Notes: generated by a model not told the origin, from the sequence alone. DNA of 64,000 bases from Serratia bockelmannii (GCF_008011855.1 NZ_VOUX01000031.1:62001-126000); one strand, 5' to 3'. Counted from the first letter of the stretch, positions 1 to 9,155 are shown. Numbers and translations: made by a program.

Positions 1-5
1 ACAGG

Positions 6-773
6 ATGAACGTGCTGATTGTGCTGGCTCACCCCGAGCCGCATTCTTTCAATGCCCATTTGGCCGAACAGGCGCGGCAGGCCTGGCTGGCGCAGGGGCA
101 TCAGGTGAAAACGGTCGATCTGTATCAGGAGGGGTTTGATCCGCGCGAGGGCGCCGGCCATTACCCCAGCAGAAAGCAGGTGGACCGGTTCGATGCGATG
201 CAGGAGCAGCGCCATCACTGGACGATCCAGGCGCTGCCGGCGGAGATCCGGCGGCATATCGAGCTGTTGCGCTGGGCGGATACGCTGGTGCTGCAGTTCC
301 CTTTCTGGTGGTTCGGCGCGCCGGCCATCATCAAGGGCTGGATGGATCGGGTGTTCGTTTACGGCGGGATCTACGACAGCCGCCACCGCCATGAGAACGG
401 CGTGATGCGCGGTAAGCGGGCGCTGCTGACCGTGACCGCCGGCGCTTCCGCACAGGCCTGCGCGCCGAACGGGCGCGACGGCGATATGCGGCTGATGCTG
501 TGGCCAATCATGCATGCGCTGCACTATATCGGCTTTAGCGTGCTGGAACCGTTCCTGGTCTATGGCGTGCGCGGCGGGTTGGCGAGCGAGGAACGGCAGG
601 CGCAGAACGCCGCTTTGGCGCAGGTGACGCAGGCGTATCGGGTTGGCTTAAGCGATATTGCCGCCTGGCCGGCGGTGCCGTTCAACCGCAATGAAGATTT
701 TGACGCCGATCTGGCGCTGAAGCCCGGTGCGCCGATCTACAGCCCGTTCGTGCGGCACCGCGATCCGGTTTAG
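6..773 (+). CDS. NAD(P)H-dependent oxidoreductase, NQO1/KefF-like flavodoxin fold
   Basis: 255 residues. A predicted cytoplasmic FMN/FAD flavoprotein that would transfer two electrons from NAD(P)H to quinones or similar acceptors. The N-terminus LIVLAHPEPHSFNAHLA is the nucleotide-binding strand-loop of the flavodoxin_2 family, and the stretch around residues 98-116 (FPFWWFGAPAIIKGWMDRV) is the family's hallmark. It resembles MdaB/KefF-type reductases but is longer than either (about 190 residues), closer to the mammalian NQO1 length. Only five bases precede the ATG, so promoter and operon context are unseen. Its stop overlaps by 4 nt the end of the convergent small gene that follows. The substrate is not known from the sequence. 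Confidence 0.85.
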   Translation: MNVLIVLAHPEPHSFNAHLAEQARQAWLAQGHQVKTVDLYQEGFDPREGAGHYPSRKQVDRFDAMQEQRHHWTIQALPAEIRRHIELLRWADTLVLQFPFWWFGAPAIIKGWMDRVFVYGGIYDSRHRHENGVMRGKRALLTVTAGASAQACAPNGRDGDMRLMLWPIMHALHYIGFSVLEPFLVYGVRGGLASEERQAQNAALAQVTQAYRVGLSDIAAWPAVPFNRNEDFDADLALKPGAPIYSPFVRHRDPV

Positions 774-1018
774 AACCCGGCCTTCAGCAGTTCCTCGCGC
801 AAATCGTCGATAATCGCCGGTTCGATGTCGGGGAACTGTTGCTGAATATCGGCGATGGCTTCGGCCACGCTGGGGCCGGCGAAAGTGCCGGAGAAGGGCA
901 GCAGCGGCAGATTGGCGTCGCTGTCCGGCAGTTCGCCGCGGATGGTGCCGGTGATCATGCCCGCTTTTTTTTCCGCCGTGAGGTCGTACTCCCCCACGTT
1001 TTTGTCGATCGGTTTCAT
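770..1018 (-). CDS. small conserved-looking protein of unknown function
   Basis: 82 residues starting MKPIDKNVGEYDLTAEKKAG. No family recognised. It has no signal peptide or membrane segment and is acidic and soluble, with a C-terminal helical part rich in I, D and E. The reading frame extends upstream to 1270, but the internal ATG at 1018 is the better start because the extra residues are low complexity, cross the divergent promoter region and run into the neighbouring lipoprotein gene. It is convergent with and overlaps the end of the upstream flavoprotein gene by 4 nt. Confidence 0.6.
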   Translation of the reverse strand: MKPIDKNVGEYDLTAEKKAGMITGTIRGELPDSDANLPLLPFSGTFAGPSVAEAIADIQQQFPDIEPAIIDDLREELLKAGF

Positions 1019-1211
1019 TGGCCGCCTCGCTGTCGGTGAGTGTTTACCCTGTTCTGTTAAAGCATAGTGTTTCAGGCAATGAATACCAATCAGTGTATAT
1101 AATATTAATATAAAACAATGTGATGCGTTTTTTGTCGTTTGACGTTTGCCGGGTGGCGGCGCTATGCTCGTGGCGCTAAAGGAACCTTCCTCACTGACAG
1201 GGACAGACGAC

Positions 1212-1616
1212 ATGAAAAGACTGAAAAGCGCGGCGCTGTTGTTGCCGCTGTTGGCGCTCAGCGCCTGCACCCATCACCTCAGCAGTGCCGAGCAGCATGC
1301 CAAACACTACGTTTATCAAACTCGCGACGATTTTGATCCGCAATTCCGCACCGATGTGAACGGCAGTATTAAGAACGCCGTGCCGATGTTCGAACAGTTC
1401 TACCAACTGGGGAAAAAGGATCGCGCGGCAGGCGTGGCGCGCAGCGAGGCGCAGAAAAAGGCCGATTACCTGGCCAGCACGGAGTTCCAGCAGAACATGG
1501 AACACAAAACCATTTTCATTAATCGCGCCTACAGCAGCGCCGACAATCCTAAGCGCCGCCAGGTGCTCTCACAGGAAGCGGTAGGTGCGTACTGGGACGG
1601 TTACGAAGGTCGCTGA
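1212..1616 (+). CDS. Exc2-family lipoprotein
   Basis: 134 residues. A lipoprotein signal peptide is clear: MKRLKSAALLLPLLALSAC, with the lipobox LSAC giving the acylated Cys at residue 19. The mature part is charged and ends in a GAYWDGYEGR-type C-terminus seen in Exc2-like enterobacterial lipoproteins, named after plasmid entry-exclusion proteins. The family assignment is from recognition, not alignment. An upstream in-frame start (1146) would bury the signal peptide, so the ATG at 1212 was chosen. It is probably anchored in the inner or outer membrane facing the periplasm. A dsbA-like gene follows 108 nt downstream on the same strand, but no operon is certain. Confidence 0.65.
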   Translation: MKRLKSAALLLPLLALSACTHHLSSAEQHAKHYVYQTRDDFDPQFRTDVNGSIKNAVPMFEQFYQLGKKDRAAGVARSEAQKKADYLASTEFQQNMEHKTIFINRAYSSADNPKRRQVLSQEAVGAYWDGYEGR

Positions 1617-1724
1617 ACATAATCCCTCACAAATAGAAGGTAATAAAAACTGGTCTTCTGGCGGTTATTTGATTATAAAAACCGCCGCTAAGGACGATGT
1701 TCATAGATGAAACCAGGAGTGTTT

Positions 1725-2366
1725 ATGTTGGCAAAAGTTAAGCGTTCGTTCGCCGCCGCCGTCGTATTGATGTTGGCGCTGCCTGCGGTTCAGGCCGCGG
1801 ATTACCGTGCGGGCGAGCAATACACCCGGCTGGATAAGCCGGTGGCCGCCGCGCCGGCGGTGGTGGAGTTCTTCTCCTTCTACTGCGGCCCTTGCTATCA
1901 GTTCGCCGATACCTATCGCGTAGGCAGTACCGTGGCGCAGGCGCTGCCCGCCGGTGAGAAAGTCACCAAATATCACGTCAGCCTGATGGGCAAACTGGGC
2001 AATGAGCTGACCGAAGCCTGGGCGGTGGCGACGGTGCTGGGCGTGGAAGACAAGATTGAAGGGGCGATGTTCGACGCGGTGCAGAAACAGCGCGCCGTCA
2101 ACGGCGCCGACGATATTCAGCGGGTGTTTACGGCGGCCGGCATCGATGCCGCTACCTATGAAAACGCGCGCCACAGCCTGCTGGTCAAAGGATTGATCGC
2201 CAAGCAGAACGAAGCGGTGAAAGCGTTTGAGGTGCGCGGCACCCCGTCGTTCTACGTGGCGGGTAAATACAAGATAGACAATGCCGGCATGGCCAGCACC
2301 AGCGTTGAAGGCTACGCCAAAGAGTACGCGGCGGTGGTGCGCCATCTGTTGGATACGCAGCCTTAA
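1725..2366 (+). CDS. DsbA-family thiol:disulfide oxidoreductase with CGPC active site
   Basis: 213 residues with a signal peptide to about residue 24 (PAVQA|AD). The active-site motif FYCGPC is at residues 54-57 and the cis-proline loop VRGTPSF at Pro174, on a DsbA-type scaffold with a helical insertion between them. A periplasmic disulfide exchange role is expected. Oddly, the dipeptide between the cysteines is GP as in thioredoxin, not PH as in E. coli DsbA, which should lower the redox potential and could make it more reducing. The start at 1725 has AGGAG five bases upstream; the in-frame ATG at 1707 lacks a well-placed ribosome site. It may be an accessory DsbA rather than the housekeeping copy. 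Confidence 0.85.
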   Translation: MLAKVKRSFAAAVVLMLALPAVQAADYRAGEQYTRLDKPVAAAPAVVEFFSFYCGPCYQFADTYRVGSTVAQALPAGEKVTKYHVSLMGKLGNELTEAWAVATVLGVEDKIEGAMFDAVQKQRAVNGADDIQRVFTAAGIDAATYENARHSLLVKGLIAKQNEAVKAFEVRGTPSFYVAGKYKIDNAGMASTSVEGYAKEYAAVVRHLLDTQP

Positions 2367-2504
2367 GGCGATTCCCCTCCGGCGCCCGATGATCTGTGAT
2401 CGCGGCGCCAAATCCCCCGCTCGCCATTGATTGTGTGTTAACGGATTGTTATGGTGTTTTTCTGTTCAACGGCGCAGCACCGCTGCTGTTTGAAGGGAGA
2501 GATC

Positions 2505-3404
2505 ATGACGGCATTGGCAACGCTCCGGGACGTCGGCTTCGAAGAGTGGCTGGGGAAAATCAACACCGCCTGCGGCCGATTCTGCGCGAAAACGTTGGGG
2601 CCCGGCTTCAGCGGGGCGATGCAGGAGTTTCGTGCCCATGCCCTGCGCCTGAGCGTGGTCGATGTGTCCCAGGCTCGGCTGTACCGCACGCCGCGTGAAA
2701 TTGCCCGCAGCGACGGTGCGCACTTTTTCACCGTCATCCAGCTGCGCGGCAGCGCGTTGATGGAGCAGGGCGATCGCCAAACGGTGCTCTCTCCCGGCGA
2801 CATGACGCTGATCGATGCCTCACAGCCCAGCAGTTTCACTTTCCAGCGCGATTCGCGCCAAATCTCCCTGTTATTGCCGCGCGGCTGCTTGCCGCTGCCG
2901 CCGCCTTGCGCTCAGCGTCTGGGAGCCGAGCTCAGCGCGGTGCGCCTCAGCCGCCAGCTGGTGCTGAGCAGCATGCAGGATCCTCAGCTTGCCGCGGCGG
3001 AAAGCGAGGCGGTGCTGAATGCGCTGGCGGCGCTGCTGCGCCCGGCTCTGGCGCTCGAGCAGGCGCGGCCGGAGGGGCAGCAACCGGTCTTTGACAAGGC
3101 GCTGGCATTGATCGACAGGCATATTCAGTCGGCGCAGCTGCGCCCTGAGTGGGTGGCGGCCGAGTTGGGGGTGTCGTTACGCAGTCTGTATCGGGTGTTC
3201 GCCCGTCAGGGGCTGGTGGTGGCGCAGTACATCAGGAACCGCAGGCTGGATCTGTGCGCGCAGGCGCTGCGCAGCGCCGCCGGGCAGGAAAAACTGGCCG
3301 GCGTCGGCCTCGACTGGGGTTTCACCGATCACAGCCATTTCTCGACCGCTTTCAAGCAGCGTTTCGGCATGTCGCCGAGCGAATACCGTCGGCAGTATCA
3401 GTAA
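2505..3404 (+). CDS. feaR: AraC-family activator FeaR
   Basis: 299 residues. N-terminal AraC-type ligand domain (about 1-190), then a C-terminal pair of helix-turn-helices (about 200-299) ending in DHSHFSTAFKQRFGMSPSEYRR, the classic AraC signature. In E. coli FeaR activates feaB and tynA for use of aromatic amines such as phenylethylamine. The assignment is supported by the adjacent phenylacetaldehyde dehydrogenase gene. The ATG at 2505 is preceded by AAGGGAGA, while the earlier in-frame start at 2451 is not. Unlike in E. coli, feaR and feaB are tail to tail here, 33 bp apart, and no amine oxidase gene (tynA) is in the window. Confidence 0.85.
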   Translation: MTALATLRDVGFEEWLGKINTACGRFCAKTLGPGFSGAMQEFRAHALRLSVVDVSQARLYRTPREIARSDGAHFFTVIQLRGSALMEQGDRQTVLSPGDMTLIDASQPSSFTFQRDSRQISLLLPRGCLPLPPPCAQRLGAELSAVRLSRQLVLSSMQDPQLAAAESEAVLNALAALLRPALALEQARPEGQQPVFDKALALIDRHIQSAQLRPEWVAAELGVSLRSLYRVFARQGLVVAQYIRNRRLDLCAQALRSAAGQEKLAGVGLDWGFTDHSHFSTAFKQRFGMSPSEYRRQYQ

Positions 3405-3409
3405 GTCAG

Positions 3410-3430
3410 GGCGCGGGCCAGGCCCGCGCC
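3410..3430. terminator. GC-rich stem-loop between convergent feaR and feaB
   Basis: GGCGCGGG (3410-3417) pairs with CCCGCGCC (3423-3430) around a 5-nt loop, between two tail-to-tail genes. There is no run of T on either side, so termination strength is uncertain. Confidence 0.4.
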
Positions 3431-3437
3431 GCTTCAC

Positions 3438-4937
3438 TCAATAGCGGATGCAGACCGATTTCGATTCGGTGTAGGCATCCAGCCAATCCGGGCCGAAGTC
3501 ACGGCCGCTGCCCGACTGTTTGAACCCGCCGAACGGCATGTTCGGGTCGATCAGCGTATGGGTGTTGACCCACACGGTGCCGGCCTGAATGCGCGGCGTC
3601 AGCGCCATCGCCTGCTGCAGGCTGGTGGTCCACAGGCTGGCGGTCAGCCCGAAGTCGGTGTCGTTGGCCTTGCTCAGCGCCTCTTCGGCGCTCGCCACCC
3701 GAATCAGGTTGACCACCGGGCCGAACACTTCCTCGCGCGTCAGGTTCAGCCGATCGTCCGGGTTGATCACCAGCGTTGGCGGAATGTAGAAGCCGTTGGC
3801 GTCCGGCCCGGCCGCGCCGCCGATAAGCTCAGCGTTTTTCGCCCGGGCGTCGTCCAGGTAGGCCGCCACCTTGTTGCGGTGCGCGAGCGACACCAGCGGG
3901 TTGATTTGCGCGCCGGTATCCATCCCCGGCCCGACCGACAGCGATTTCACCGCCTGTTCGAATCCGGCCACCAACCGATCATAAATCGGCGCTTCAATAT
4001 AAATTCGCGAGCTGGCGGCGCATACCTGCCCCTGATTGAGGAAGCTGCCAAGCATCAGGCCTTCGATCACCTGCTGCGGATCGGCATCTTTCAGCACGAT
4101 GGCCGGGTTTTTGCCGCCCAGCTCCAGCGTCACGCGGGTCAGGCGATCCGCCGCCGCGCGCGCGATGCTTTTGCCCACCGGGGTGGAGCCGGTAAAGCTG
4201 ACTTTGGCGATCAGTGGATGTTCGGTCAGCGCTTTGCCGCACACGGTGCCGCGGCCGGTGACCACGTTGAACACGCCCGGCGGCACGCCGGCTTCGCTCG
4301 CCAGCTCGGCGATGCGCAGCAGGGTGAGCGGGGTGGTTTCCGACGGCTTGATGACGATGGAGCAGCCCGCGGCCAGCGCCGGCATCACTTTCCACATGCC
4401 GATCATCAGCGGGAAGTTCCAGGGCACGATGCCGGCGACCACGCCGATCGGCTCTTTACGGGTATAAACCTGATATTTGGCGCCCGGCGGCATCGGAATA
4501 GAGACGTCCAGCGTTTGACCGGTGATTTTGGTCGCCAGCCCGGCGGTGTAACGCATCCAGTTCAGGGTGCTGCCGACTTCGAAAGCGCGGGCGATGTTGA
4601 TGGATTTGCCCTGCTCCAGGGTTTCGAGCTGCGCCAGCTCCTCGGCGTGCTGCTCCACCAGATCGGCGAAGCGCAGCAGGATACGCTCGCGCTCGACCGG
4701 CAGACGCTGCGCCCAGACGCCTTCGCTGAAGGCTTTGTGGGCGGACTGCACCGCCAGTGCGACGTCGTGTTCATTGGCGTCGGCGGTGGTGGCGATCTGC
4801 TGCCCATTGGCGGGGTTATACACCGCCAGGCGGCCTTCCGCGGCGGACGCGCGCCACTGGCCGTCGATATACAGCCCATGCTGACGATCGAGAAAACGCG
4901 ATACGCTATCCAGCACGGCTACGGTATTGTCAGACAT
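3438..4937 (-). CDS. feaB: phenylacetaldehyde dehydrogenase FeaB
   Basis: 499 residues, the usual length for the aldehyde dehydrogenase superfamily. It oxidises phenylacetaldehyde to phenylacetate with NAD+, in the cytoplasm. Visible motifs are [13 protein letters not shown] (cofactor region, about 171), [10 protein letters not shown] (about 247), LELGGKNP with the general base Glu272, and [11 protein letters not shown] with the catalytic Cys306. The start was set at 4937, with GGAGG just upstream; the frame extends 7 codons further without a ribosome site. Regulation by the neighbouring FeaR is expected. The indolepyruvate/phenylpyruvate decarboxylase near 10.4-12.1 kb makes the type of aldehyde this enzyme removes, so the two may share a pathway. 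Confidence 0.88.
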   Translation of the reverse strand: MSDNTVAVLDSVSRFLDRQHGLYIDGQWRASAAEGRLAVYNPANGQQIATTADANEHDVALAVQSAHKAFSEGVWAQRLPVERERILLRFADLVEQHAEELAQLETLEQGKSINIARAFEVGSTLNWMRYTAGLATKITGQTLDVSIPMPPGAKYQVYTRKEPIGVVAGIVPWNFPLMIGMWKVMPALAAGCSIVIKPSETTPLTLLRIAELASEAGVPPGVFNVVTGRGTVCGKALTEHPLIAKVSFTGSTPVGKSIARAAADRLTRVTLELGGKNPAIVLKDADPQQVIEGLMLGSFLNQGQVCAASSRIYIEAPIYDRLVAGFEQAVKSLSVGPGMDTGAQINPLVSLAHRNKVAAYLDDARAKNAELIGGAAGPDANGFYIPPTLVINPDDRLNLTREEVFGPVVNLIRVASAEEALSKANDTDFGLTASLWTTSLQQAMALTPRIQAGTVWVNTHTLIDPNMPFGGFKQSGSGRDFGPDWLDAYTESKSVCIRY

Positions 4938-5096
4938 ACATCCTCCGATCAGGCTCATCAGGTTATCGTTAACCCTGCAAGTCTAGATCAGCGGGAAAGC
5001 GGCGGCTTTGGTCTGCCTGACATTCGGTTTGTCCTGCGTGTCATTTTGCCGTGACGGAAGGGTAAACCGCGGCCGGCGGGCGCCGGCCGGGAGGGA

Positions 5097-5735
5097 TCAC
5101 GAGCTCAGGGTCGCCAGACGGGTGGCGAAACCAAGGAACAGCAGGCCGATCAGGCCGTTGCCGAGCTTCGCCAGGCCTTTCTTGTGATTGAAGAAATGCG
5201 CCAGCATCGCGCCGGAGAAGATCAGCGTGCTCATGTAGATAAAGCTGACGGCTTCGAGGATCAGCGCCAAAATGGTGAACGACAGCCCAGTGTGCGCATA
5301 GTTGAAATCGATGAACTGCACGAAGAACGACACGTAAAACAGGATCGCCTTCGGGTTGGTCAGGCTCAGCGTCAGCGATTTTCGCAGAATGCTGTGGCCG
5401 CCCTCAATCTGCTGCTGTTGCGCCTGCGCCTTCTGCACGAAGGTGGCGTAGAGGATTTTTGCGCCGAGGAACAGCAGGTAAATTGCGCCGAGAAAACGCA
5501 CCAGGGTAAACAGGAACGGCGTGGTGCGGATCAGCGACGCCACGCCGATATAGGCGCAGAAGATCAGGATCGCATCGCCGATAAACACGCCCAGCGCGGC
5601 GGTATAGCCGGCGCGCACGCCGCGCGATATGCCGGTTTTCAGCACGTACAGCGTATTCGGCCCCGGCAGAATGATGATGAAGACCACCCCGGCCAAATAG
5701 GTCCATAAATTCAGGACGCCAAAACTCTCTAACAC
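5097..5735 (-). CDS. leuE: leucine efflux protein LeuE (LysE/RhtB family)
   Basis: 212 residues, six hydrophobic segments, inner membrane. The N-terminal [15 protein letters not shown] is the LysE/RhtB signature, and the sequence follows E. coli LeuE closely ([30 protein letters not shown], [14 protein letters not shown]). It exports leucine and some other neutral amino acids in exchange for protons. The start is a GTG at 5735 with GAGAGG five bases upstream; the longer frame to 5774 adds residues (CAHGEVI) not matching the family. It stands alone, facing the ada gene across a 234-bp divergent spacer. Confidence 0.85.
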   Translation of the reverse strand: MLESFGVLNLWTYLAGVVFIIILPGPNTLYVLKTGISRGVRAGYTAALGVFIGDAILIFCAYIGVASLIRTTPFLFTLVRFLGAIYLLFLGAKILYATFVQKAQAQQQQIEGGHSILRKSLTLSLTNPKAILFYVSFFVQFIDFNYAHTGLSFTILALILEAVSFIYMSTLIFSGAMLAHFFNHKKGLAKLGNGLIGLLFLGFATRLATLSS

Positions 5736-5969
5736 AATAACCTCTCCATGCGCGCAACTAACAGGCAAAAACACTGGCCACGACCGTGACCGGCCGCGAT
5801 CCTAACGCCGTGCAACCAGGTTGGCAACGTAATAAACTTCATGTTGTTGGTTAAAAATTGTCGAAACATTGTTGAAAACGTCGGCGCCGAATTAAAAAGC
5901 AAGAGTCGGCGTGTTTCGCCAACGGCCCGTCACTATGCTGGTTAACATCGAAACCGCAGTGAGGAACGG

Positions 5970-7025
5970 ATGATGAAAAACGTAATCGACAGCGCCGATC
6001 CGCGCTGGCTGGCGATCGTCAGCCGCGACAAGCACGCCGACGGCCGCTTTATCTACGCGGTGAAAACCACCGGCGTGTATTGCTCGCCTTCTTGCCCGTC
6101 ACGTCAGCCGAATCGGCAAAACGTGGAGCTGTTCGACGATGCCGAACAGGCGGAAGCGGCGGGTTATCGGCCCTGCAAACGCTGCCGCCAGGGGCTGACG
6201 CCGTTGACGGAACAGCATGCGCGGCAGATAGCCGAGGCCTGCCGCTATATCGAACGGGCGGAGAAAGCGCCGTCGCTGCAGACGCTGGCGCGCCACGTCG
6301 GGTTGAGCCAATACCATTTCCACCGGCTGTTCAAAGCGATCACCGGCCTGACGCCGAAAGGCTACGCCGACGCGCAGCGCAGCCAACGCTTGCGCACCGG
6401 CCTTACGCAGCAGGAAACGGTGACCGACGCGATCTTCGACGCCGGCTATGGCGCCAACGGCCGCTTCTACCAACAAGCCAACGCCGCGCTGGGCATGACG
6501 CCGAAGGCCTACCGAGCGGGTGGCAAAGGCATGCGCATTCATTTCGCCGTCGGGCACTGTTCGCTGGGCGAGATCCTGGCGGCGCAGAGCGAGGTAGGCA
6601 TCTGCGCCATTCTGCTGGGGGACGATGCACAGCAGCTGGTGCAGGATTTGCAGGACAAATTTCCCCATGCCGAGCTGATCGGCGGCGACGCGCAGTATGA
6701 AGCGCTGATGGCGCAGGTGGTGGGCCTGATTGAAGCGCCGGAGAACGGCTTGGCGCTGCCGCTGGATATTCGCGGCACCGCGTTTCAACAGCGGGTCTGG
6801 CAGGCGCTGCAGGCGATACCGGTCGGGGAAACCGTCAGCTATGCCGATATCGCCCGGCGCATCGGCGCGCCCAAAGCGGTGCGCGCGGTGGCCGGTGCCT
6901 GCGCCGCCAACGTGCTGGCGGTGGCGATCCCCTGTCACCGGGTGGTGCGCAACGACGGCGCCTTGTCCGGCTATCGCTGGGGCGTCGAGCGCAAGAAAGC
7001 CTTGCTGGAAAAAGAGGCGCAGTGA
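5970..7025 (+). CDS. ada: Ada: methylation-sensing regulator / O6-methylguanine-DNA methyltransferase
   Basis: 351 residues with three parts. The N-terminal zinc domain has Cys38, Cys42, Cys69 and Cys72 (YCSPSC and PCKRC), where Cys38 takes methyl groups from phosphotriesters. An AraC-type helix-turn-helix domain follows (about 85-180). The C-terminal methyltransferase domain has PCHRVV with the acceptor Cys322 and the LSGYRWG motif. It repairs O6-methylguanine and, once self-methylated, activates its own regulon. Two adjacent ATGs (5970, 5973) share the ribosome site GAGGAA. The next gene starts within its stop codon, suggesting a shared adaptive-response transcript. Confidence 0.93.
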   Translation: MMKNVIDSADPRWLAIVSRDKHADGRFIYAVKTTGVYCSPSCPSRQPNRQNVELFDDAEQAEAAGYRPCKRCRQGLTPLTEQHARQIAEACRYIERAEKAPSLQTLARHVGLSQYHFHRLFKAITGLTPKGYADAQRSQRLRTGLTQQETVTDAIFDAGYGANGRFYQQANAALGMTPKAYRAGGKGMRIHFAVGHCSLGEILAAQSEVGICAILLGDDAQQLVQDLQDKFPHAELIGGDAQYEALMAQVVGLIEAPENGLALPLDIRGTAFQQRVWQALQAIPVGETVSYADIARRIGAPKAVRAVAGACAANVLAVAIPCHRVVRNDGALSGYRWGVERKKALLEKEAQ

Positions 7026-7738
7026 TGAGCGGCGCGCTGGCGGCGCGGCTGGCCGACTTGGACTGGGCGGCCATCGAGCGCGAACTCGATGCGCAGGGTT
7101 GCGCGCGGTTGCCCAGCGTGCTCAGCCAAGAGCTGTGCCGCGAGCTGGCGGCGCTCTACCCGCAGGATGCGCACTTCCGCAGCCGCGTCGTGATGGAGAA
7201 GCACGGTTTTGGCCGCGGCGAGTACCGCTATTTCACCTATCCGCTGCCGTCGCCGGTGGCCGAAGCGCGCAGCCTGATGTATGCGCGGCTGGCGCCGGTG
7301 GCCAACCGTTGGAACGCCTTATTGGGCCTGGCGGTGCGTTATCCCGCCGACCATGAGGTTTACCTGGCCGAATGCCACCGGGCCGGCCAACGGCGGCCGA
7401 CGCCGCTGCTGTTGCGTTACGAAGCGGGAGATTACAACTGCCTGCATCAGGATCTGTACGGCGAGCGGGTGTTTCCGCTGCAGGTGGCATTTTTGCTCTC
7501 CGCCCCCGAGCGGGATTTCACCGGCGGCGAATTCGTGCTGACCGAACAGCGGCCGCGGATGCAGAGCCGGCCGGAGGTGGTGCCGCTGCAGCAGGGCGAC
7601 GCCGTGGTGTTCGCCGTGCATCATCGGCCGGTGGCGGGAGTGAAAGGCTACTATCGGGTCAATCTGCGCCACGGCGTCAGCCGGATACGCGCCGGCCAAC
7701 GCCACACGCTGGGGGTGATCTTTCACGACGCGCTATAG
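7025..7738 (+). CDS. 2-oxoglutarate/Fe(II)-dependent oxygenase coupled to ada
   Basis: 237 residues. The iron-binding facial triad is visible as HQD (His141, Asp143) and a distal His199/200, with Arg211 as probable 2-oxoglutarate ligand. The double-stranded beta-helix core runs about 125-237. It belongs to the 2OG-Fe(II) oxygenase family near the prolyl-hydroxylase type and is not a clear AlkB orthologue. Its ATG overlaps the ada stop (TGATG), which implies translational coupling and a role in the alkylation response, either oxidative DNA demethylation or modification of a protein substrate. That role is inferred from context only. It overlaps the end of convergent tehB by 6 nt. Confidence 0.75.
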   Translation: MSGALAARLADLDWAAIERELDAQGCARLPSVLSQELCRELAALYPQDAHFRSRVVMEKHGFGRGEYRYFTYPLPSPVAEARSLMYARLAPVANRWNALLGLAVRYPADHEVYLAECHRAGQRRPTPLLLRYEAGDYNCLHQDLYGERVFPLQVAFLLSAPERDFTGGEFVLTEQRPRMQSRPEVVPLQQGDAVVFAVHHRPVAGVKGYYRVNLRHGVSRIRAGQRHTLGVIFHDAL

Positions 7739-8596
7739 CTTGCGCGCTAGCAGGGTGGCGAAGCGCAGCGAGATGCGGTTGCCGTTGGCGTCGGTCTTGT
7801 GCAGTTGGCCGACGTCCTCGTTGTATTTGAGGATCTCCCAGTCGCGATAATAATGCTTCAGCTCACCCGGGCTGAAGGTGAACGGGAACGGCAGCGGGCA
7901 GGGATAATCCTCGGTATCCATCGCCGCCACGATCAGGTTATGGCCGCCGCGCACGGTGCTGTCCTGCATGTTTTGCACGATAGGCGGGATCTGCTGCCGC
8001 TCGAGGAACATCATTACCACGGTGGACAGGATGAAGTCGTAGTCGCCGCTGAAGCGATGGGTATTGAGATCCTGCACCCCGGCACTCAGGCGGGTCAGCT
8101 GCTCGGCGTCGACGATCTGGTGGAGGCGGGCTATCGACGGCGCATGCTTGTCCCAGGCGGTGACGTCGAAACCTTTCAGATTGAGATAGAGCGAATTGCG
8201 CCCGCCGCCGCAGCCCAGATCCAGCGCCTTGCCCGGCGCGATGCGCGCCGCCGCTTCGATCACTTCGGAGTGGGTGCGCGTCAGTTCGTATTTCTTGTGG
8301 TAGTAATCTTCCGGCGTGCAGTAAAACGCCAGCCGGCAGGTCATGTCGTCCGAAAAGGAAACGATGCGATGCCACTGCTGCGGTGCGATAAACGGCGGCT
8401 GGCTTTCGGGGCTGAACTGCCAGGTCTCGGTGGTGGCGCCGTCTTCGGTCATCATGGCGAACGTCAGGTTCCCGCTCAGTACGGTGAGCTTCGCCCAGGT
8501 GCCGCTCTGGGTGTTGTGGCGCTGGCGGAAGGCCGCCGGCAGCGTGTCGCTGTTCCATTCTGGCAGGGTTTTATAGCAAAGCAGCTGCTGCTCCAT
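7733..8596 (-). CDS. tehB: tellurite resistance SAM-dependent methyltransferase TehB (long form)
   Basis: 287 residues. An N-terminal cupin-like domain (about 1-95, containing [14 protein letters not shown]) is fused to a class I methyltransferase domain with [14 protein letters not shown] for SAM. This long form is the type found in Haemophilus and some enterobacteria; E. coli TehB has only the methyltransferase part (about 197 residues). It is thought to volatilise tellurite or selenite by methylation. The start at 8596 has AGGAG six bases upstream. No tehA is adjacent. An NsrR-like palindrome lies 38-60 bp upstream, pointing to control by nitric oxide as for E. coli tehAB. Confidence 0.86.
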   Translation of the reverse strand: MEQQLLCYKTLPEWNSDTLPAAFRQRHNTQSGTWAKLTVLSGNLTFAMMTEDGATTETWQFSPESQPPFIAPQQWHRIVSFSDDMTCRLAFYCTPEDYYHKKYELTRTHSEVIEAAARIAPGKALDLGCGGGRNSLYLNLKGFDVTAWDKHAPSIARLHQIVDAEQLTRLSAGVQDLNTHRFSGDYDFILSTVVMMFLERQQIPPIVQNMQDSTVRGGHNLIVAAMDTEDYPCPLPFPFTFSPGELKHYYRDWEILKYNEDVGQLHKTDANGNRISLRFATLLARKL

Positions 8597-8633
8597 AGGG
8601 GGCTCCTCTGGCTGGGCAAGCAAAGTGATTTAT

Positions 8634-8656
8634 ATGATGCATATAAAATACATCTT
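8634..8656 (-). promoter_or_regulatory. NsrR-like operator upstream of tehB
   Basis: A 23-bp site reading ATGATGCATAT-A-AAATACATCTT, matching the known NsrR consensus AAGATGCATTT-N-AAATGCATCTT at all but three of 22 defined positions. E. coli tehAB is a predicted NsrR target. An overlapping perfect inverted repeat (TTTATATG-ATG-CATATAAA, 8629-8647) shares the centre. Confidence 0.6.
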
Positions 8657-8696
8657 TATGCGTCATTTGAAAATCCCGAGCTTCGCAAACCTATTG

Positions 8697-9155
8697 CTAC
8701 AAACGGCGGCGCATACGGGTGGTGACCGCATCGAAACCTAACTTGGAATACAGGCGCGCGGCCGTCGGATTATCGTTGAACACCGTCAGTTCGGCATATT
8801 CCGCCCCCTGTGCTCTCGCCGCGTCCAGCACCGCATTTAGTACCCGCTCGCCATAGCCTTTGCCACGCCAGGCGTGCGTCACTTCAAAATCATAGATAAA
8901 CAGCTGCTTACCGAAGGTTCGTTGCTCAATGGCGTACCAGACGGTGGCGATGCTGTCCTCGACATTCGGCAGCCTCGCGCATACCAACCGTTGGCCGGGC
9001 ATCGCCAGCCCTCGTTTGAAATTGACTTCGGCCTCGATCAACGCGTGTTCCTGGCTGAGCTGAAACGAACGCGCCAAATCGTCTGCGTAAGCCTTTACCC
9101 CGTATTTACGGTAGTGATCCAGTTCCTGCGCCGTCATTTCTTTGAGTTCGATCAT
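8697..9155 (-). CDS. GNAT-family N-acetyltransferase
   Basis: 152 residues. The acetyl-CoA loop is visible as VTHAWRGKGYGERVLNAVLDAARAQG (from about residue 93), followed by the NPTAARLYSKLGF motif near the C-terminus typical of Gcn5-related acetyltransferases. Substrate unknown. The start has AGGGAGA eight bases upstream. It is transcribed in the same direction as tehB, 100 bp upstream of it, with the NsrR-like site in between, so a separate transcript is likely. Confidence 0.8.
   Translation of the reverse strand: MIELKEMTAQELDHYRKYGVKAYADDLARSFQLSQEHALIEAEVNFKRGLAMPGQRLVCARLPNVEDSIATVWYAIEQRTFGKQLFIYDFEVTHAWRGKGYGERVLNAVLDAARAQGAEYAELTVFNDNPTAARLYSKLGFDAVTTRMRRRL

Noticed and set aside
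3558-5054. 498-residue open frame on the plus strand
   Set aside because: It is antisense to feaB, whose motifs and catalytic residues are intact.
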